Shown: positions 9,409-19,728, numbered from the stretch's first letter. The stretch is DNA of 64,000 bases from Microbulbifer variabilis (GCF_023716485.1 NZ_CP092418.1:975001-1039000); one strand, 5' to 3'. Notes: generated from the letters alone by a model not told the origin. Program-made: numbers and translations.

Positions 9409-10689
9409 ATGAACTTTGAAAAAATCTCAGTAGTTGGTTTAGGGTATATAGGATTACCAACAGCTGCTATGCTAGCAACTCAAAAAATTAACGTAATCGG
9501 TGTTGACATTAATCAAGACACTATAAATATTGTCAACTCAGGCAATATACATATTATAGAGCCGGGCCTGGAACAAATTGTTCAGAAGGCAGTATCTAGC
9601 GGATATTTACACGCAACGACTAAACATCAATCTGCTGATGCATTTTTAATTGCTGTTCCTACTCCTTTTATTGAGGAGTCAAAAGTTAAAGATAAAAAAG
9701 CAGATCTAGGATATATTGAGGCTGCATCGAAATCACTAGCGCCTTTATTAAAAATTGGTGATTTAATTGTACTTGAGTCAACCTCTCCAGTAGGTACAAC
9801 AGAGAAAATTTCGGAGTGGCTTGCCGAAGCACGCCCTGATCTCACATTTCCGCACGCTGATGGAGAGTTATCCGATATAAGAATTGCTTATTGTCCAGAA
9901 AGAGTATTGCCTGGGAATGTCCTTCATGAACTTGTTGAAAACGATCGTGTTATAGGTGGCTTAACAAAAAAATGTTCCGAAGCAGCAGAAAGCCTATATA
10001 AGATTTTTGTTAGAGGTGAATGCTTGTTAACTACAGCACGTACTGCTGAGATGAGCAAACTTACAGAGAATAGTTTTAGGGATTTAAATATCGCATTCGC
10101 AAATGAACTATCAGTTATTTGCAGCAAATTAAATATCAATACATGGGAATTGATATCTCTTGCTAATAGGCATCCCCGAGTCAATATCCTTCAACCAGGT
10201 GCTGGCGTAGGAGGACACTGTATAGCAGTCGACCCTTGGTTTATTGTTCAATCATGTCCTGCTGAATCAAGACTCATTCGTACAGCACGTGATGTAAATG
10301 ACTGTAAACCTGAATGGGTATTGAATCAGTTGGAGGTTATTTTAAAAAATATAAGAGTCAAGAATCCCGGCTACACTAGCAGAGATATTACTGTTGCTTG
10401 CTTGGGAATTACCTTTAAGCCAAACATTGATGATCTTAGAGAGAGTCCTGCTTTAATGATTGCAGAGGGAATCACAAATCTTGACTGTAACTTACAAATT
10501 GTTGAGCCTAATATCCAACTTTTACCTGAAAATCTCTCCAATAAAAATGTTGAACTAGTTTCTTTAGATCACTCATTAATGAATGCAGATATTTTTTGCA
10601 TACTTGTAAAGCACAATGAATTTCAAAAATTAGTAAATAAATTCGATCGGAAAGATAATATTATCGACGTAGTTGGCCTTCTTAGCTAG
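9409..10689 (+). CDS. wecC: UDP-N-acetyl-D-mannosamine dehydrogenase
   Basis: A 426-residue UDP-sugar dehydrogenase. The N-terminal Rossmann motif is VVGLGYIGLPTAAMLA, the middle helix domain has ESTSPVGTTEK and EMSKLTENSFRD, and the catalytic region is GAGVGGHCIAVDPWF with the nucleophilic cysteine near residue 271. The C-terminal domain has LGITFKPNIDDLRESPA. Placed 48 bases after wecB, it should oxidise UDP-ManNAc to UDP-ManNAc-uronic acid, the likely acidic sugar of this capsule. A UDP-GlcNAc or UDP-glucose dehydrogenase is the alternative, but the closest resemblance and the wecB neighbour favour WecC. The ribosome binding site AGGGAT precedes ATG 9409. Confidence 0.93.
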   Translation: MNFEKISVVGLGYIGLPTAAMLATQKINVIGVDINQDTINIVNSGNIHIIEPGLEQIVQKAVSSGYLHATTKHQSADAFLIAVPTPFIEESKVKDKKADLGYIEAASKSLAPLLKIGDLIVLESTSPVGTTEKISEWLAEARPDLTFPHADGELSDIRIAYCPERVLPGNVLHELVENDRVIGGLTKKCSEAAESLYKIFVRGECLLTTARTAEMSKLTENSFRDLNIAFANELSVICSKLNINTWELISLANRHPRVNILQPGAGVGGHCIAVDPWFIVQSCPAESRLIRTARDVNDCKPEWVLNQLEVILKNIRVKNPGYTSRDITVACLGITFKPNIDDLRESPALMIAEGITNLDCNLQIVEPNIQLLPENLSNKNVELVSLDHSLMNADIFCILVKHNEFQKLVNKFDRKDNIIDVVGLLS

Positions 10690-10753
10690 CTATTTAATAA
10701 TACAGCAAAGTGTTTGATCCCTCTAACTTTCAAACCGTTGGGCAGAACTCAAT

Positions 10754-13700
10754 ATGGATGTATTATTAAAACATGCTGAAGATCTTGCTAGTCGTCTTAT
10801 AATGGATGTGTATTTACCTATTCAAGGTCGTGTTGCCTATGTAGTCAGCCACGGACAAAGTTATGCTAGCAACGGTTATTCAATACGAACACAAGCGATA
10901 GCCAAAGCATTAAATATAAATGGATTAGAAACTCTTTGCTTTGTTCGCCCTGGTAGACCATGGGAGTTGGGGGTAAAAAAAGGCTCAATTAATCCTGAGG
11001 TTGCAATTAATGGAGTAAGATATATTCATAGCCGATGGAAAAATGACATACCTCCTAACAATGAACAAGCTTCACTTGAAGCAAGTGTGGCTTGTTATTC
11101 AGACCTTTTTAGCATTTATCGGCCAGAAATTATATTAGCAGCTTCAGATTATACGGTCGGCTTGCCAGCATGGATTGTCTCTAAATCACTGGGATTGCCT
11201 TTTTATAATGAGGTAAGAGGATTTTGGGAGCTTTCAAAAGCAGCCAGAGAACCTGGTTTTGAAAAAACTTTGGATTTTCAAATAGAAGCAGATCGTAATT
11301 CTTTTGTAAGTAGTAAAGCAATAAAAATCTTTACCTTAAACCAAAGAATGAAAGCCGAGCTTACAAAACGTGGATTGGACAATAATAAAATATCTATTGT
11401 ACCTAACTGTATAAGTGAGGTTCCAAAAGTTAGGCAAAGTATTTCTAATTTGAGGGCTAAGCTGAGAATAAATGATGATGACAAGGTTGTAGGATATATT
11501 GGTAGTTTCTCTTCATATGAAGGAATAGATTTACTTATTGATGCTTGTAAAAAGTTAAGAATCCAAGAAGAGAAAATCAAATTACTACTTGTAGGAGATT
11601 ATGAACCAGTAAATGAAACGATATCAACACCACAAAGAATTTCCAATGAATCTTGGTTTATTCAGGTAGGACGAGTACCACATGAATTGGTTGCTGATTA
11701 TTATGCACTTATCGATACAGTTGTAATTCCACGTAAAAAATTAGCCGTATGTGAACTAGTTTCACCGATAAAGGTTGCAGAAGCCATTGCATTTGGGAAG
11801 CAGCTTGTAGTATCAGATGTAGTACCACTTAATGAAATTGTAGGGAAAAATAAAAATATTACTGTATTTGAATCCGGAAATATCAATAATTTAGTGAAAT
11901 GCATTCACAATTCATTAAATGTTCCTGATTCAAATACGAATCAAATTTCATTATTAAAAGATTATATCTCAGAGTTAGTTTCGGAGTTAAAGACCAAAAA
12001 CTTTCAGCCAAAATGTGTTAAGTCTTCACGAAATTACGAAGATAGAGAGGAGGAAGTAAAGCAGCTTGAAAAAAGAATAGAAAATAAATTAGAAACTTTA
12101 GAAGGAGCTTCTTCTAACATAAGTTTTCAGCTGGCCAATCAAGATCAACTACGAGCTGACTTTAATGGAAATCGATCTAATTCTTATTTAAAAAATATTA
12201 AACCAATTACAAATAGGTTGAGTGAAAAATTTCCAAATGGACCATCAAATAAATATACTGAAAATAAAACTGAAAAACAAGAATTAATAAATGAAGCTCA
12301 GTATATTAAAGAAAAAACAATTAGACTAAAAGAAAACACAAGAGAAGATGTTGCTCAAATAAAAATTCCTATACATGGATCAATACTAGAATTATCTTCG
12401 ACGATTGTATATCATGTTAGTAATTCTCAAACTACACGTAAAGCCGTAGTTCTCTTCCAATTTTTCGATCAATTTGAAAAGATCATTAAGCGTATTCCTG
12501 GGGTTGGAATTGCTGCTGCATTTGATCAACATTTTCGATATTTGAATAAAAATAATAACTCACTAGAGGATGATGTAAAAGAAATTTTCAAATTGAATCT
12601 TCCTGATGATGTCGCGAGTGTGGCAATATCCGTTGCAAGTCTTGGTTTGAAGTCAGATGAACATATTGATATACGTATTCTTGGTAGATGCTATAACATA
12701 GAAGCAGAAATGCTTCGTAAGAAAGAGTTCTTAAAGCGTCAGCCTATGCCTCCAGCAATTGTTCATGAACCTACTCATAAGCGTTTAATTAAAGATTTAG
12801 TTGTCGCATGTATACTGGATGAATTTACTACAGAATGTTTAGAGCATGAGGTTATTTTAATAAAGATAACGCAAGAAAATTGGGCTTATGAATTAGAAAA
12901 GAATCATCCTAATTTTCTTTTAGTTGAAAGCTGTTGGAAAGGAAACAACAATAATTGGGGAACCCTTAGTAAGGGTAGCGGAGCTGGAAAAAAGCTTAGT
13001 GGACTACTTACTTTCTGCAAAAAGAAAAATATTCCTACAATTTTTTGGAATAAAGAGGATCCACCTCACTATCAAAAATTCGGCCCTATTGCTAAGTTCT
13101 TTGATGTGGCAATTACTACAGATAGTAATATGATTCCTTTTTATAAGAAGGATTATGGTATTGATGTGTATCCACTCTCTTTTGCTGCACAGCCGAAAAT
13201 TCATAACCCACGAAGTATTCTCATAAGAAAAGCTAAAACAGTATTTGCTGGGTCATACTATGAGGATAAACCTAAACGATGCTCCGATTTTAAATTTATA
13301 TTTGATCAAATAGAAAACGCAGGCTTAGAATTTGATATTTTTGATCGAAATTTTGGAAAAAATATCAAAAAATTTATTTTCCCAGAAAAATATCAAAAAA
13401 ACATTATTGGAAATTTAATACCTTCTGAAGTTTGGAAAGCTCACCAAGGTTATAAATATCAAGTAAATATTAATTCGGTTCAAGATTCTGAAACGATGTT
13501 TGCCCGTAGAGTTTATGAATCGCTAGCTTCAGGTACACCAGTTATAAGCAATGATTCAGTTGGTGTTAGAAAATTATTTGGTGATATTGTTATCATGCCC
13601 AAGAATAACAAAACAATTACTAGTCAACTTGGGGAGTTAGAAAGGTCTCCAGATGAATACCGAAATCTTTCACGCTGTGGAGTTAGAAGAGTTATGAGAT

Positions 13701-14068
13701 CTCACACTTATGGCCATCGTATCCAAGAATTATGTAATTTAATTGGTTTAGACGTGAAAATTTCATATCCAGATGCCACGTTGGCTTTGACAGCTAAAAG
13801 TGAAAAAGAAATAGATCAGGCAAAAAAAATATTTAAAGAACAAACAGCTCAAAATAAAAAATTATTTATTCAACTAGGAAACTTTGAATCAGCTTATCAT
13901 TACTTAAACCAGTCTTCTCATTCTATTACTTATGCTATGGATTTTGCAAAGAAGTTTTATCCTTCAGAAAATAGTTTTTACAACACTGAAAACGTATTAA
14001 AAGCTGACATGAAAGATAACATTATTCCGGAAGCCTTAGAGGACTTTATCTATTGGGGGCATCTTTGA
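10754..14068 (+). CDS. Two-domain glycosyltransferase: GT4-like N-terminus, CgeB-like C-terminus
   Basis: At 1104 residues this is about twice the length of a single glycosyltransferase. Residues about 25-410 form a GT4-like GT-B unit: SHGQSYASNGYSIRTQAIAK, FYNEVRGFWE near 151, VVGYIGSFSSYEGIDLL, then SPIKVAEAIAFGKQLVVSD. A charged, partly coiled linker follows (about 425-540). Residues about 680-1035 resemble CgeB/DUF3880-type glycosyltransferases: IPTIFWNKEDPPHYQKF near 757, AITTDSNMIPFYKK, then YQVNINSVQDSETMFARRVY and ESLASGTPVISND. It probably adds two sugars of a repeat unit in the cytoplasm. It ends three bases before the next glycosyltransferase gene, suggesting one operon. Donor sugars cannot be told from sequence. 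Confidence 0.85.
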   Translation: MDVLLKHAEDLASRLIMDVYLPIQGRVAYVVSHGQSYASNGYSIRTQAIAKALNINGLETLCFVRPGRPWELGVKKGSINPEVAINGVRYIHSRWKNDIPPNNEQASLEASVACYSDLFSIYRPEIILAASDYTVGLPAWIVSKSLGLPFYNEVRGFWELSKAAREPGFEKTLDFQIEADRNSFVSSKAIKIFTLNQRMKAELTKRGLDNNKISIVPNCISEVPKVRQSISNLRAKLRINDDDKVVGYIGSFSSYEGIDLLIDACKKLRIQEEKIKLLLVGDYEPVNETISTPQRISNESWFIQVGRVPHELVADYYALIDTVVIPRKKLAVCELVSPIKVAEAIAFGKQLVVSDVVPLNEIVGKNKNITVFESGNINNLVKCIHNSLNVPDSNTNQISLLKDYISELVSELKTKNFQPKCVKSSRNYEDREEEVKQLEKRIENKLETLEGASSNISFQLANQDQLRADFNGNRSNSYLKNIKPITNRLSEKFPNGPSNKYTENKTEKQELINEAQYIKEKTIRLKENTREDVAQIKIPIHGSILELSSTIVYHVSNSQTTRKAVVLFQFFDQFEKIIKRIPGVGIAAAFDQHFRYLNKNNNSLEDDVKEIFKLNLPDDVASVAISVASLGLKSDEHIDIRILGRCYNIEAEMLRKKEFLKRQPMPPAIVHEPTHKRLIKDLVVACILDEFTTECLEHEVILIKITQENWAYELEKNHPNFLLVESCWKGNNNNWGTLSKGSGAGKKLSGLLTFCKKKNIPTIFWNKEDPPHYQKFGPIAKFFDVAITTDSNMIPFYKKDYGIDVYPLSFAAQPKIHNPRSILIRKAKTVFAGSYYEDKPKRCSDFKFIFDQIENAGLEFDIFDRNFGKNIKKFIFPEKYQKNIIGNLIPSEVWKAHQGYKYQVNINSVQDSETMFARRVYESLASGTPVISNDSVGVRKLFGDIVIMPKNNKTITSQLGELERSPDEYRNLSRCGVRRVMRSHTYGHRIQELCNLIGLDVKISYPDATLALTAKSEKEIDQAKKIFKEQTAQNKKLFIQLGNFESAYHYLNQSSHSITYAMDFAKKFYPSENSFYNTENVLKADMKDNIIPEALEDFIYWGHL

Positions 14069-14071
14069 AAA

Positions 14072-16231
14072 ATGAAGAAGAAAATATTATTGGTATCTTG
14101 GCATTTCCCTCCCTATAAGAGTTCATCAGCATTTAATTTATTTAAACGATTAAAAGACACATGTTTTGAGTTTGATGTAATTCAGGCTTACCGAGATGAG
14201 AAACCTGACAACGAGAGAATGTTTAATTACTCATTAAGTTGCTTTAATAGATACGAAGTAACGGTACCCTCGGAAGATGCACGAAATACTGAATCAAGAA
14301 TGTACTTTGTAGAAAGAGTAATTGATTATTATAGAATCTTAAGAGATCACAACCATTATTCAGTATTACTCTCTCACTCACATGAGAATATTTCACATAT
14401 GGCTGCAATGGCCATTAAAAAACTTAATCCTCAATTACGTTGGATAGCATCGTTCGGGGATCCAATAGCTGCAAATCCATATAACCATTCATACAAATTC
14501 CCCATGCTCAAAGAGGATATTCAACTAGAAGAGGAAGTCCTACAAAAAGCAGATCGCATTATTGTCACGAATCCATATCAGCAAAAAATAGTTTTAAGTT
14601 CACAAACTAAATCAATTCAAAAAAGTAAATTTTTTGTTCTTCCACATTGTTTTGATGATCGAATGTATGAAAAGGAATTACAGAAAAAGAATAAAGCCGG
14701 TGAAAAAACAAGCATTTTTCGCTTCATGCATATCGGAATGCTTTATAAATTTAAGAGAACATCTGAACCATTTATGCTCGGAGCACAACGGTTACTACAG
14801 AAGCATCCCAATCTAAAAGGAAGAATTAAAATTGACTTCTATGGAGCCAATGACTCTTTTATTAAGGCTGCTGAGAAATATGACCTCAAAGAGGTCGTGA
14901 GTTTTAAAGGAACTGTTGATTATTTAAAAAGCCTTACTTTGATGACTAAGGCAGATTGCTTACTTTTACGCGATGCAGAATTTAGTGAGCAAGGTCTGGA
15001 TTACAGTCCATTTTTTCCAGGAAAATTAGCTGATTACCTTGGTGCCAAAAGACCTGTATTGGCTGTTACTATGAAGAATGGTTATGTCCCAGATATACTT
15101 TCTAAGTTGGGAGGTGCGTCCCTCAGCGAAGATAATATTGAAGGGATTGCTGATGCAATGTATGGCATGATTAAAGGACGTTACATAATAGATAAGAATG
15201 AGGCAGAAAGTTATTCATGTAAACATAATGCCGAAAAAGCTAGAGAGACACTGACATTTAAGGATGATAAAAAAGTCATTTTGATAACTGGACATGATTT
15301 GAAATTTGCCAAATTTGTTATTAACGAGGTTAAAAAAAATACAAATTTCATTGTTTTAGTTGATAAATGGGAAAGCCATGAAAAGCATGATGAAGAAAAG
15401 AGCCTAGATCTTTTAAATCAGGCTGATGTAATCTTTTGTGAATGGGGACTAGGGAATTTAGTTTGGTATTCCAAAAACAAGAAAAAAGGACAAAAACTTA
15501 TTACACGTGTCCACGCTCAAGAGTTAAAAACTGAACATCTTAAAAGATGTAATCATGAAAATATAGATTTTTATATTTTCGTGTCACCCTATTATTATGA
15601 GCTGATGGTAGAAAAATATTCTCTTGCTAGAAATAAATGCAGAATGATCTTTAATATGATTGACAGGGAATTTCTTGACAAGCCGAAATTGTCTGGTTCA
15701 GAATTTAATTTGGGTATGATAGGGGATGTGCCTCAATCTAAACGACTAGATCGAGCTTTAGATATTTTTGAGGATCTATACCAAAACGATAATAGATATA
15801 AACTTTTTATAAAAGGAAAAAGGCCAGAAGAATATCCATGGATGCACTCTAAAGCAAAAAAAAATGAATTATTTTTTTACAAGCAGCTATATAAAAGAAT
15901 TGAAACAAATAACTGGATGAATAATGTCATCTTCGAAGGATTTGGGCCAATTGATGAATGGCTTCGAAAAATTGGCTGGATTCTATCTGTAAGCGATAAT
16001 GAAAGTTTTCACTTGTCGGTTGCTGAGGGTATGGCCTCTGGCTCAACACCGATTCTGTTAAATTGGCCTGGGAGTGAATACATATATAATAGCAATTATA
16101 TTTTCAATACAATTAGCACCGCTTGTAATTATATAAAGAAAAATAAAAGCCATGATTCAAACCTTCAGAAAAATTATACAAGAAAATTTTGCCATAAATT
16201 AAACTCTGATAGGCTAATTTCACTATTTTGA
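14072..16231 (+). CDS. Two-domain glycosyltransferase (tandem GT-B units)
   Basis: A 719-residue protein. The first unit opens with KKILLVSWHFPPYKSSSAFN, a GT4-like start, and carries HIGMLYKFKRTSEPF and PFFPGKLADYLGAKRPVLAV (about residues 310-330). From about residue 390 a second GT-B-like unit begins (VILITGHDLKFAKFVINEV). It contains VIFCEWGLGNLVWYS and ends with SDNESFHLSVAEGMASGSTP (about 645-665), the usual donor-site glycine/glutamate region. It therefore looks like another fused pair, as in the preceding gene. It starts three bases after that gene and ends nine bases before the heparinase-like gene. Specificity is unknown. Confidence 0.85.
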   Translation: MKKKILLVSWHFPPYKSSSAFNLFKRLKDTCFEFDVIQAYRDEKPDNERMFNYSLSCFNRYEVTVPSEDARNTESRMYFVERVIDYYRILRDHNHYSVLLSHSHENISHMAAMAIKKLNPQLRWIASFGDPIAANPYNHSYKFPMLKEDIQLEEEVLQKADRIIVTNPYQQKIVLSSQTKSIQKSKFFVLPHCFDDRMYEKELQKKNKAGEKTSIFRFMHIGMLYKFKRTSEPFMLGAQRLLQKHPNLKGRIKIDFYGANDSFIKAAEKYDLKEVVSFKGTVDYLKSLTLMTKADCLLLRDAEFSEQGLDYSPFFPGKLADYLGAKRPVLAVTMKNGYVPDILSKLGGASLSEDNIEGIADAMYGMIKGRYIIDKNEAESYSCKHNAEKARETLTFKDDKKVILITGHDLKFAKFVINEVKKNTNFIVLVDKWESHEKHDEEKSLDLLNQADVIFCEWGLGNLVWYSKNKKKGQKLITRVHAQELKTEHLKRCNHENIDFYIFVSPYYYELMVEKYSLARNKCRMIFNMIDREFLDKPKLSGSEFNLGMIGDVPQSKRLDRALDIFEDLYQNDNRYKLFIKGKRPEEYPWMHSKAKKNELFFYKQLYKRIETNNWMNNVIFEGFGPIDEWLRKIGWILSVSDNESFHLSVAEGMASGSTPILLNWPGSEYIYNSNYIFNTISTACNYIKKNKSHDSNLQKNYTRKFCHKLNSDRLISLF

Positions 16232-16240
16232 GGTTTTGAA

Positions 16241-17956
16241 ATGAATTTTAATTTTTTTAATTCAGAAAGAATAATTAGATTGACCCCAATAACAAAAGAC
16301 ACTGTTCAGGTTGCGGATTCAATAATTAGAAATAATATTAAAGTATTCCCCACTTTGCCAAATATCTCTGTAACTAGTTTAAATGATTTATGGTGGACGC
16401 GATTTACATCAGCTCAAAGTACCTATTCTCTCTATATATACGCATTTTATCCAATTTCATATTTGCTTAATGCGTATGAGATTACACAGAACGAGATATA
16501 CCTAAATAATGCGCTTAAATTAGTTGACGGATTTTATCGATGGGAAGCACAAGGTTTTAAAAAAATAAATAAAAAAATGAGAAAAATTTTGCATGGAGAT
16601 CATGCATTTTCAAATAGAACACAATCTCTATGTTATTTATTAGTATGCATGCGACATGCAGGTAAAAACATTTCCGATAAGCTTATTGAAAATCTTATTA
16701 AAAATGGAGATTACTTATCTGATATTAAAAACTATAGTCACTACAATCACGGACTGATGATGGATCTTTCATTATTAGGCCTTATTAATACTCTTGATGG
16801 TGAACACATAAATTACCCAGCAAGCTATAAGCTTAATTTAATTGCTCGCCTGAACCATTCTATCTCTAGAGATATTACCTCTGATGGTGTCCATGTTGAA
16901 AATAGCCCTGGCTATCATTTCTGGCTATTAAGTTTCTTAGAGAAAGTTATTGACCCTTTAGCTTACATAGATACAGATTTATATAAACTAGCCTCTTGTG
17001 TCTTAGAAAAAGCTTCGGCATATGCAATGCTCATTGCAAGACCTGATGGTTCAGTCCCTGCCATCGGGGATACTCATGCTGGTGTTAAATATAAAATATC
17101 ACAAGGCCTTTCGAGTAAGTATTTGAAAGATGCAAATAAAGTGATATTTAGAGATCCGGATGATACTGTTTGGGCCTACTTTTGCTCTGGTTATAAAACT
17201 CATGTCCATAAACATGGTGATAATGGGGCCTTTAATCTCTTTTATAAAGGTCAGGATGTTTTTATTGATCCAGGATTTCTAAATTATGAAAAAACAGATA
17301 GCTCAATAGAAATAAAAAAAACATCTTTTCACAATACAGTATGCCCTAAAGGTGAAAATCAAGAAATAATTGAGATCAATCTCTCTCAAGAAAATCAAAA
17401 CTATCAGGGCAATATTGGCCGATCAAAAATAATTGGATATCGTAATCTAAATGAAGTCGAAATAGCACTAGCAAAAATATCTGACTACCAGTCATGCACA
17501 ATTGACAGATTGATTATTTGGGTGAAACCTAATATATTTTTAATTTATGATACATTGGATGGAGTGCATCAAAGCATGGAGCAGTTTTTTCATGTAGGGT
17601 CTTGCTTTAAGGCGTCTATAGATGGGATTCACGCTAATTTAATTGACATAAACGGCGTCAGAGTCTGTCGAATAGAACAATTTCAGTTTAATGAACCAGA
17701 TAATATCCCAGAGCAAAGAGCAACTGGCTCTATTCAACCAGGATTTTACGCAAAAAATTTTAACATAAAACATCCAAGCCAACGTATTGTATTCGAAACT
17801 AAAAGTGATTATTTTTTAACACTTGTTCAATTAGGCGAAAAAGACGAATTAGATATTACCATTGAATCTAGATCCTCTTCAAAAATTTACTTACAAAAAT
17901 CTGAAAAAATTATTGAGCTTGATTTAAATTATTATATTTCACTTATTAACTCTTAA
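16241..17956 (+). CDS. Heparinase II/III-like polysaccharide lyase family protein
   Basis: The 571-residue protein has an N-terminal helical toroid region (about 50-330) with SHYNHGLMMDLSLLGL and GVHVENSPGYHFWLL. A beta-rich C-terminal half contains HKHGDNGAFNLFYKG, VFIDPGFLNYE and SFHNTVCPKG (about 320-370), typical of heparinase II/III and alginate-lyase-like proteins. No signal peptide is visible, so it seems cytoplasmic or leaves by another route. Such genes often occur in capsule and exopolysaccharide clusters, where they may trim the chain or act in a synthase-linked role; here that is inferred. The Shine-Dalgarno GAGG sits about 8 bases before ATG 16241. Uronic-acid substrates would fit the wecBC genes upstream. 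Confidence 0.82.
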   Translation: MNFNFFNSERIIRLTPITKDTVQVADSIIRNNIKVFPTLPNISVTSLNDLWWTRFTSAQSTYSLYIYAFYPISYLLNAYEITQNEIYLNNALKLVDGFYRWEAQGFKKINKKMRKILHGDHAFSNRTQSLCYLLVCMRHAGKNISDKLIENLIKNGDYLSDIKNYSHYNHGLMMDLSLLGLINTLDGEHINYPASYKLNLIARLNHSISRDITSDGVHVENSPGYHFWLLSFLEKVIDPLAYIDTDLYKLASCVLEKASAYAMLIARPDGSVPAIGDTHAGVKYKISQGLSSKYLKDANKVIFRDPDDTVWAYFCSGYKTHVHKHGDNGAFNLFYKGQDVFIDPGFLNYEKTDSSIEIKKTSFHNTVCPKGENQEIIEINLSQENQNYQGNIGRSKIIGYRNLNEVEIALAKISDYQSCTIDRLIIWVKPNIFLIYDTLDGVHQSMEQFFHVGSCFKASIDGIHANLIDINGVRVCRIEQFQFNEPDNIPEQRATGSIQPGFYAKNFNIKHPSQRIVFETKSDYFLTLVQLGEKDELDITIESRSSSKIYLQKSEKIIELDLNYYISLINS

Positions 17957-17983
17957 TTTGCATGACTCTCAAGGAGTTGCGTA

Positions 17984-18760
17984 ATGTTAAATTCTCCGCC
18001 TGTAATTATTTTTGGTAATCCTAGAAGCGGTACACGAATGTGTGCAACAGTGCTTAATGTACATCCTGACATTTGTATAACAGATGAATTTTACAATGTA
18101 GAGATGTTGTTAAATCTTGCTAATCGACAGATTTCTTCTTTCTTAAGCAAGCGTGTCGATGAAGATTCAATTCCTTTGCGGAAAGAATTGCTAGTTAAAA
18201 ATTATTGGACTCTTCGTTGTACATTTGACCAAATAGAAAAATCACATAAGGCAGTAATTATTGGAAATAAGACGCCTAGAGCTGAAAAACATTATCAAAC
18301 CTATGAAGAAATATTTTCTATAAATAAGCCAATCTATATTTACTGCGCAAGAAATGCCTACGATGTTTTAAGAAGTATAAAGAATTTAAAAAACATACAA
18401 TGGAATAAATTGCCATTTAAAGATCTTTTTGAAAACTACAAGAATAGCTATCGAATTTATACAGAAATAAAGGAGAAGTATCCAGATAGAATAATTTTCA
18501 TAAATGTTGACAAGCTCGACAAATTACAACCATTTGAAGTTTATCGCCCAATCTTCGATATTCTTAAACTCAAATATAATGCAGATTTTATCGAATGCAT
18601 TAATAGAATTTCTCCTCAAAACACACTTGAAAAAGTAAAAAAAGTTATTAAAGACTCATCTCCGGTGGAAGAGCTTACAGTTGATGAGGAGGAGTTTATT
18701 TCGAATTGTCATGAGTATAAAAAAATAGAAGATCAATTTCTTGAATCAGAAAATTCTTGA
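17984..18760 (+). CDS. Sulfotransferase (PAPS-dependent)
   Basis: A 258-residue sulfotransferase-fold protein. The 5'-phosphosulfate-binding loop is IFGNPRSGTRMCATVL (about residues 8-23), followed by ITDEFYN. The 3'-phosphate-binding region is IYIYCARNAYDVLRSI near residues 119-134. It should transfer sulfate from PAPS to a sugar hydroxyl of the capsule or its precursor. Bacterial sulfotransferases in polysaccharide loci act in this way, though the acceptor cannot be read from the sequence. A clear ribosome binding site (AAGGAG) precedes ATG 17984. A second, distinct sulfotransferase lies at 26902-27843. Confidence 0.85.
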   Translation: MLNSPPVIIFGNPRSGTRMCATVLNVHPDICITDEFYNVEMLLNLANRQISSFLSKRVDEDSIPLRKELLVKNYWTLRCTFDQIEKSHKAVIIGNKTPRAEKHYQTYEEIFSINKPIYIYCARNAYDVLRSIKNLKNIQWNKLPFKDLFENYKNSYRIYTEIKEKYPDRIIFINVDKLDKLQPFEVYRPIFDILKLKYNADFIECINRISPQNTLEKVKKVIKDSSPVEELTVDEEEFISNCHEYKKIEDQFLESENS

Positions 18761-18861
18761 TATTTATTATGGATATTAATTGCCAATGATGTTTACTCTT
18801 TTAGATTTATGATATACTATTTAATTAAACTCGACATTTAATTCATATTATATTCTATAGT

Positions 18862-18866
18862 GAGGG
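18862..18866 (+). promoter_or_regulatory. Ribosome binding site deciding the acetyltransferase start
   Basis: GAGGG stands eight bases before ATG 18875. The longer reading from GTG 18860 would have no upstream Shine-Dalgarno sequence, so ATG 18875 is preferred. Confidence 0.6.
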
Positions 18867-18874
18867 TTAGATTT

Positions 18875-19570
18875 ATGCATGCAATTAACTCTTTACTGTT
18901 TGATAAATTAGCCCTTTTTTTATCGGAACTACCGAACATACCTGAAAATTATTCAACATATATTGATAGCTTAGATTGTGAATATATAAATATAAAAAGC
19001 CCAAAGGCGCTAAAGAATGCTTTCTTTGAAGAATCTGTGAGGCTTAACGCCTTAGTATTAACAGGTCAATTTAGGTCATTTATCGGTGCACATTCTTACA
19101 TAGGCGAGGGTGGATACTTAAAACAATGCTTTATAGGAAGATATTGCTCTATTGGTAGGCGTGTAACCATTGGCGCAGGATCTCACTCCATGAAAAATTT
19201 AACAACCTATCCGGGGTTATCAAAAAAAACACCAACAAGTCCAGTAATTTTAGAAAATGATATATGGGTAGGTGATGGAGCTATAATTTTACCTGGGATA
19301 AGGATTGGTACAGGTGCGGTCATTGGAGCAAATGCTGTTGTTACTAAAGATGTTAGTAATTTCAGCGTAGTTGCTGGTTCACCAGCAAGACATATAAAAT
19401 ACAGGATCGATTCATCTCTATTTTCATCAGTTTTGGATAGTCTTTGGTGGGAATATTCTAAAGATATTTTATTAGAAACAAAGGATTTGGAACTACAAGA
19501 TCGCTTGATGGTCTTAAATGCCTTAAATAAAAATAATTTCAAAAACTATGACACCTATCATATTTCATAA
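18875..19570 (+). CDS. Hexapeptide-repeat acyltransferase (CatB/LbetaH family)
   Basis: Starting at ATG 18875 the protein is 231 residues. It shows the isoleucine-rich hexapeptide pattern of a left-handed beta-helix: SFIGAHSYIGEGGY, CFIGRYCSIGRRVTIGAGSH, then IWVGDGAIILPGIRIGTGA, VIGANAVVTKDV and a terminal VAGSPARHIKYR. The histidine in GAGSHSM is in the expected catalytic position for this family. It probably acetylates a capsule sugar using acetyl-CoA. The gene lies 114 bases after the sulfotransferase and may be part of the same transcript. Confidence 0.87.
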   Translation: MHAINSLLFDKLALFLSELPNIPENYSTYIDSLDCEYINIKSPKALKNAFFEESVRLNALVLTGQFRSFIGAHSYIGEGGYLKQCFIGRYCSIGRRVTIGAGSHSMKNLTTYPGLSKKTPTSPVILENDIWVGDGAIILPGIRIGTGAVIGANAVVTKDVSNFSVVAGSPARHIKYRIDSSLFSSVLDSLWWEYSKDILLETKDLELQDRLMVLNALNKNNFKNYDTYHIS

Positions 19571-19728
19571 AACGCTCTTTCTATTTGGTTTAATCTTTAT
19601 TATCTTTTAAAAAATGTGTTATAATTGATTTTCTTCAAATGGATTTTCTGTTTACTATTGTAATAATTTTTGAATATTGATATTTCTTGATTTATAAGTA
19701 ATTCTAAAAAATAACTTCACAGTTGAGA

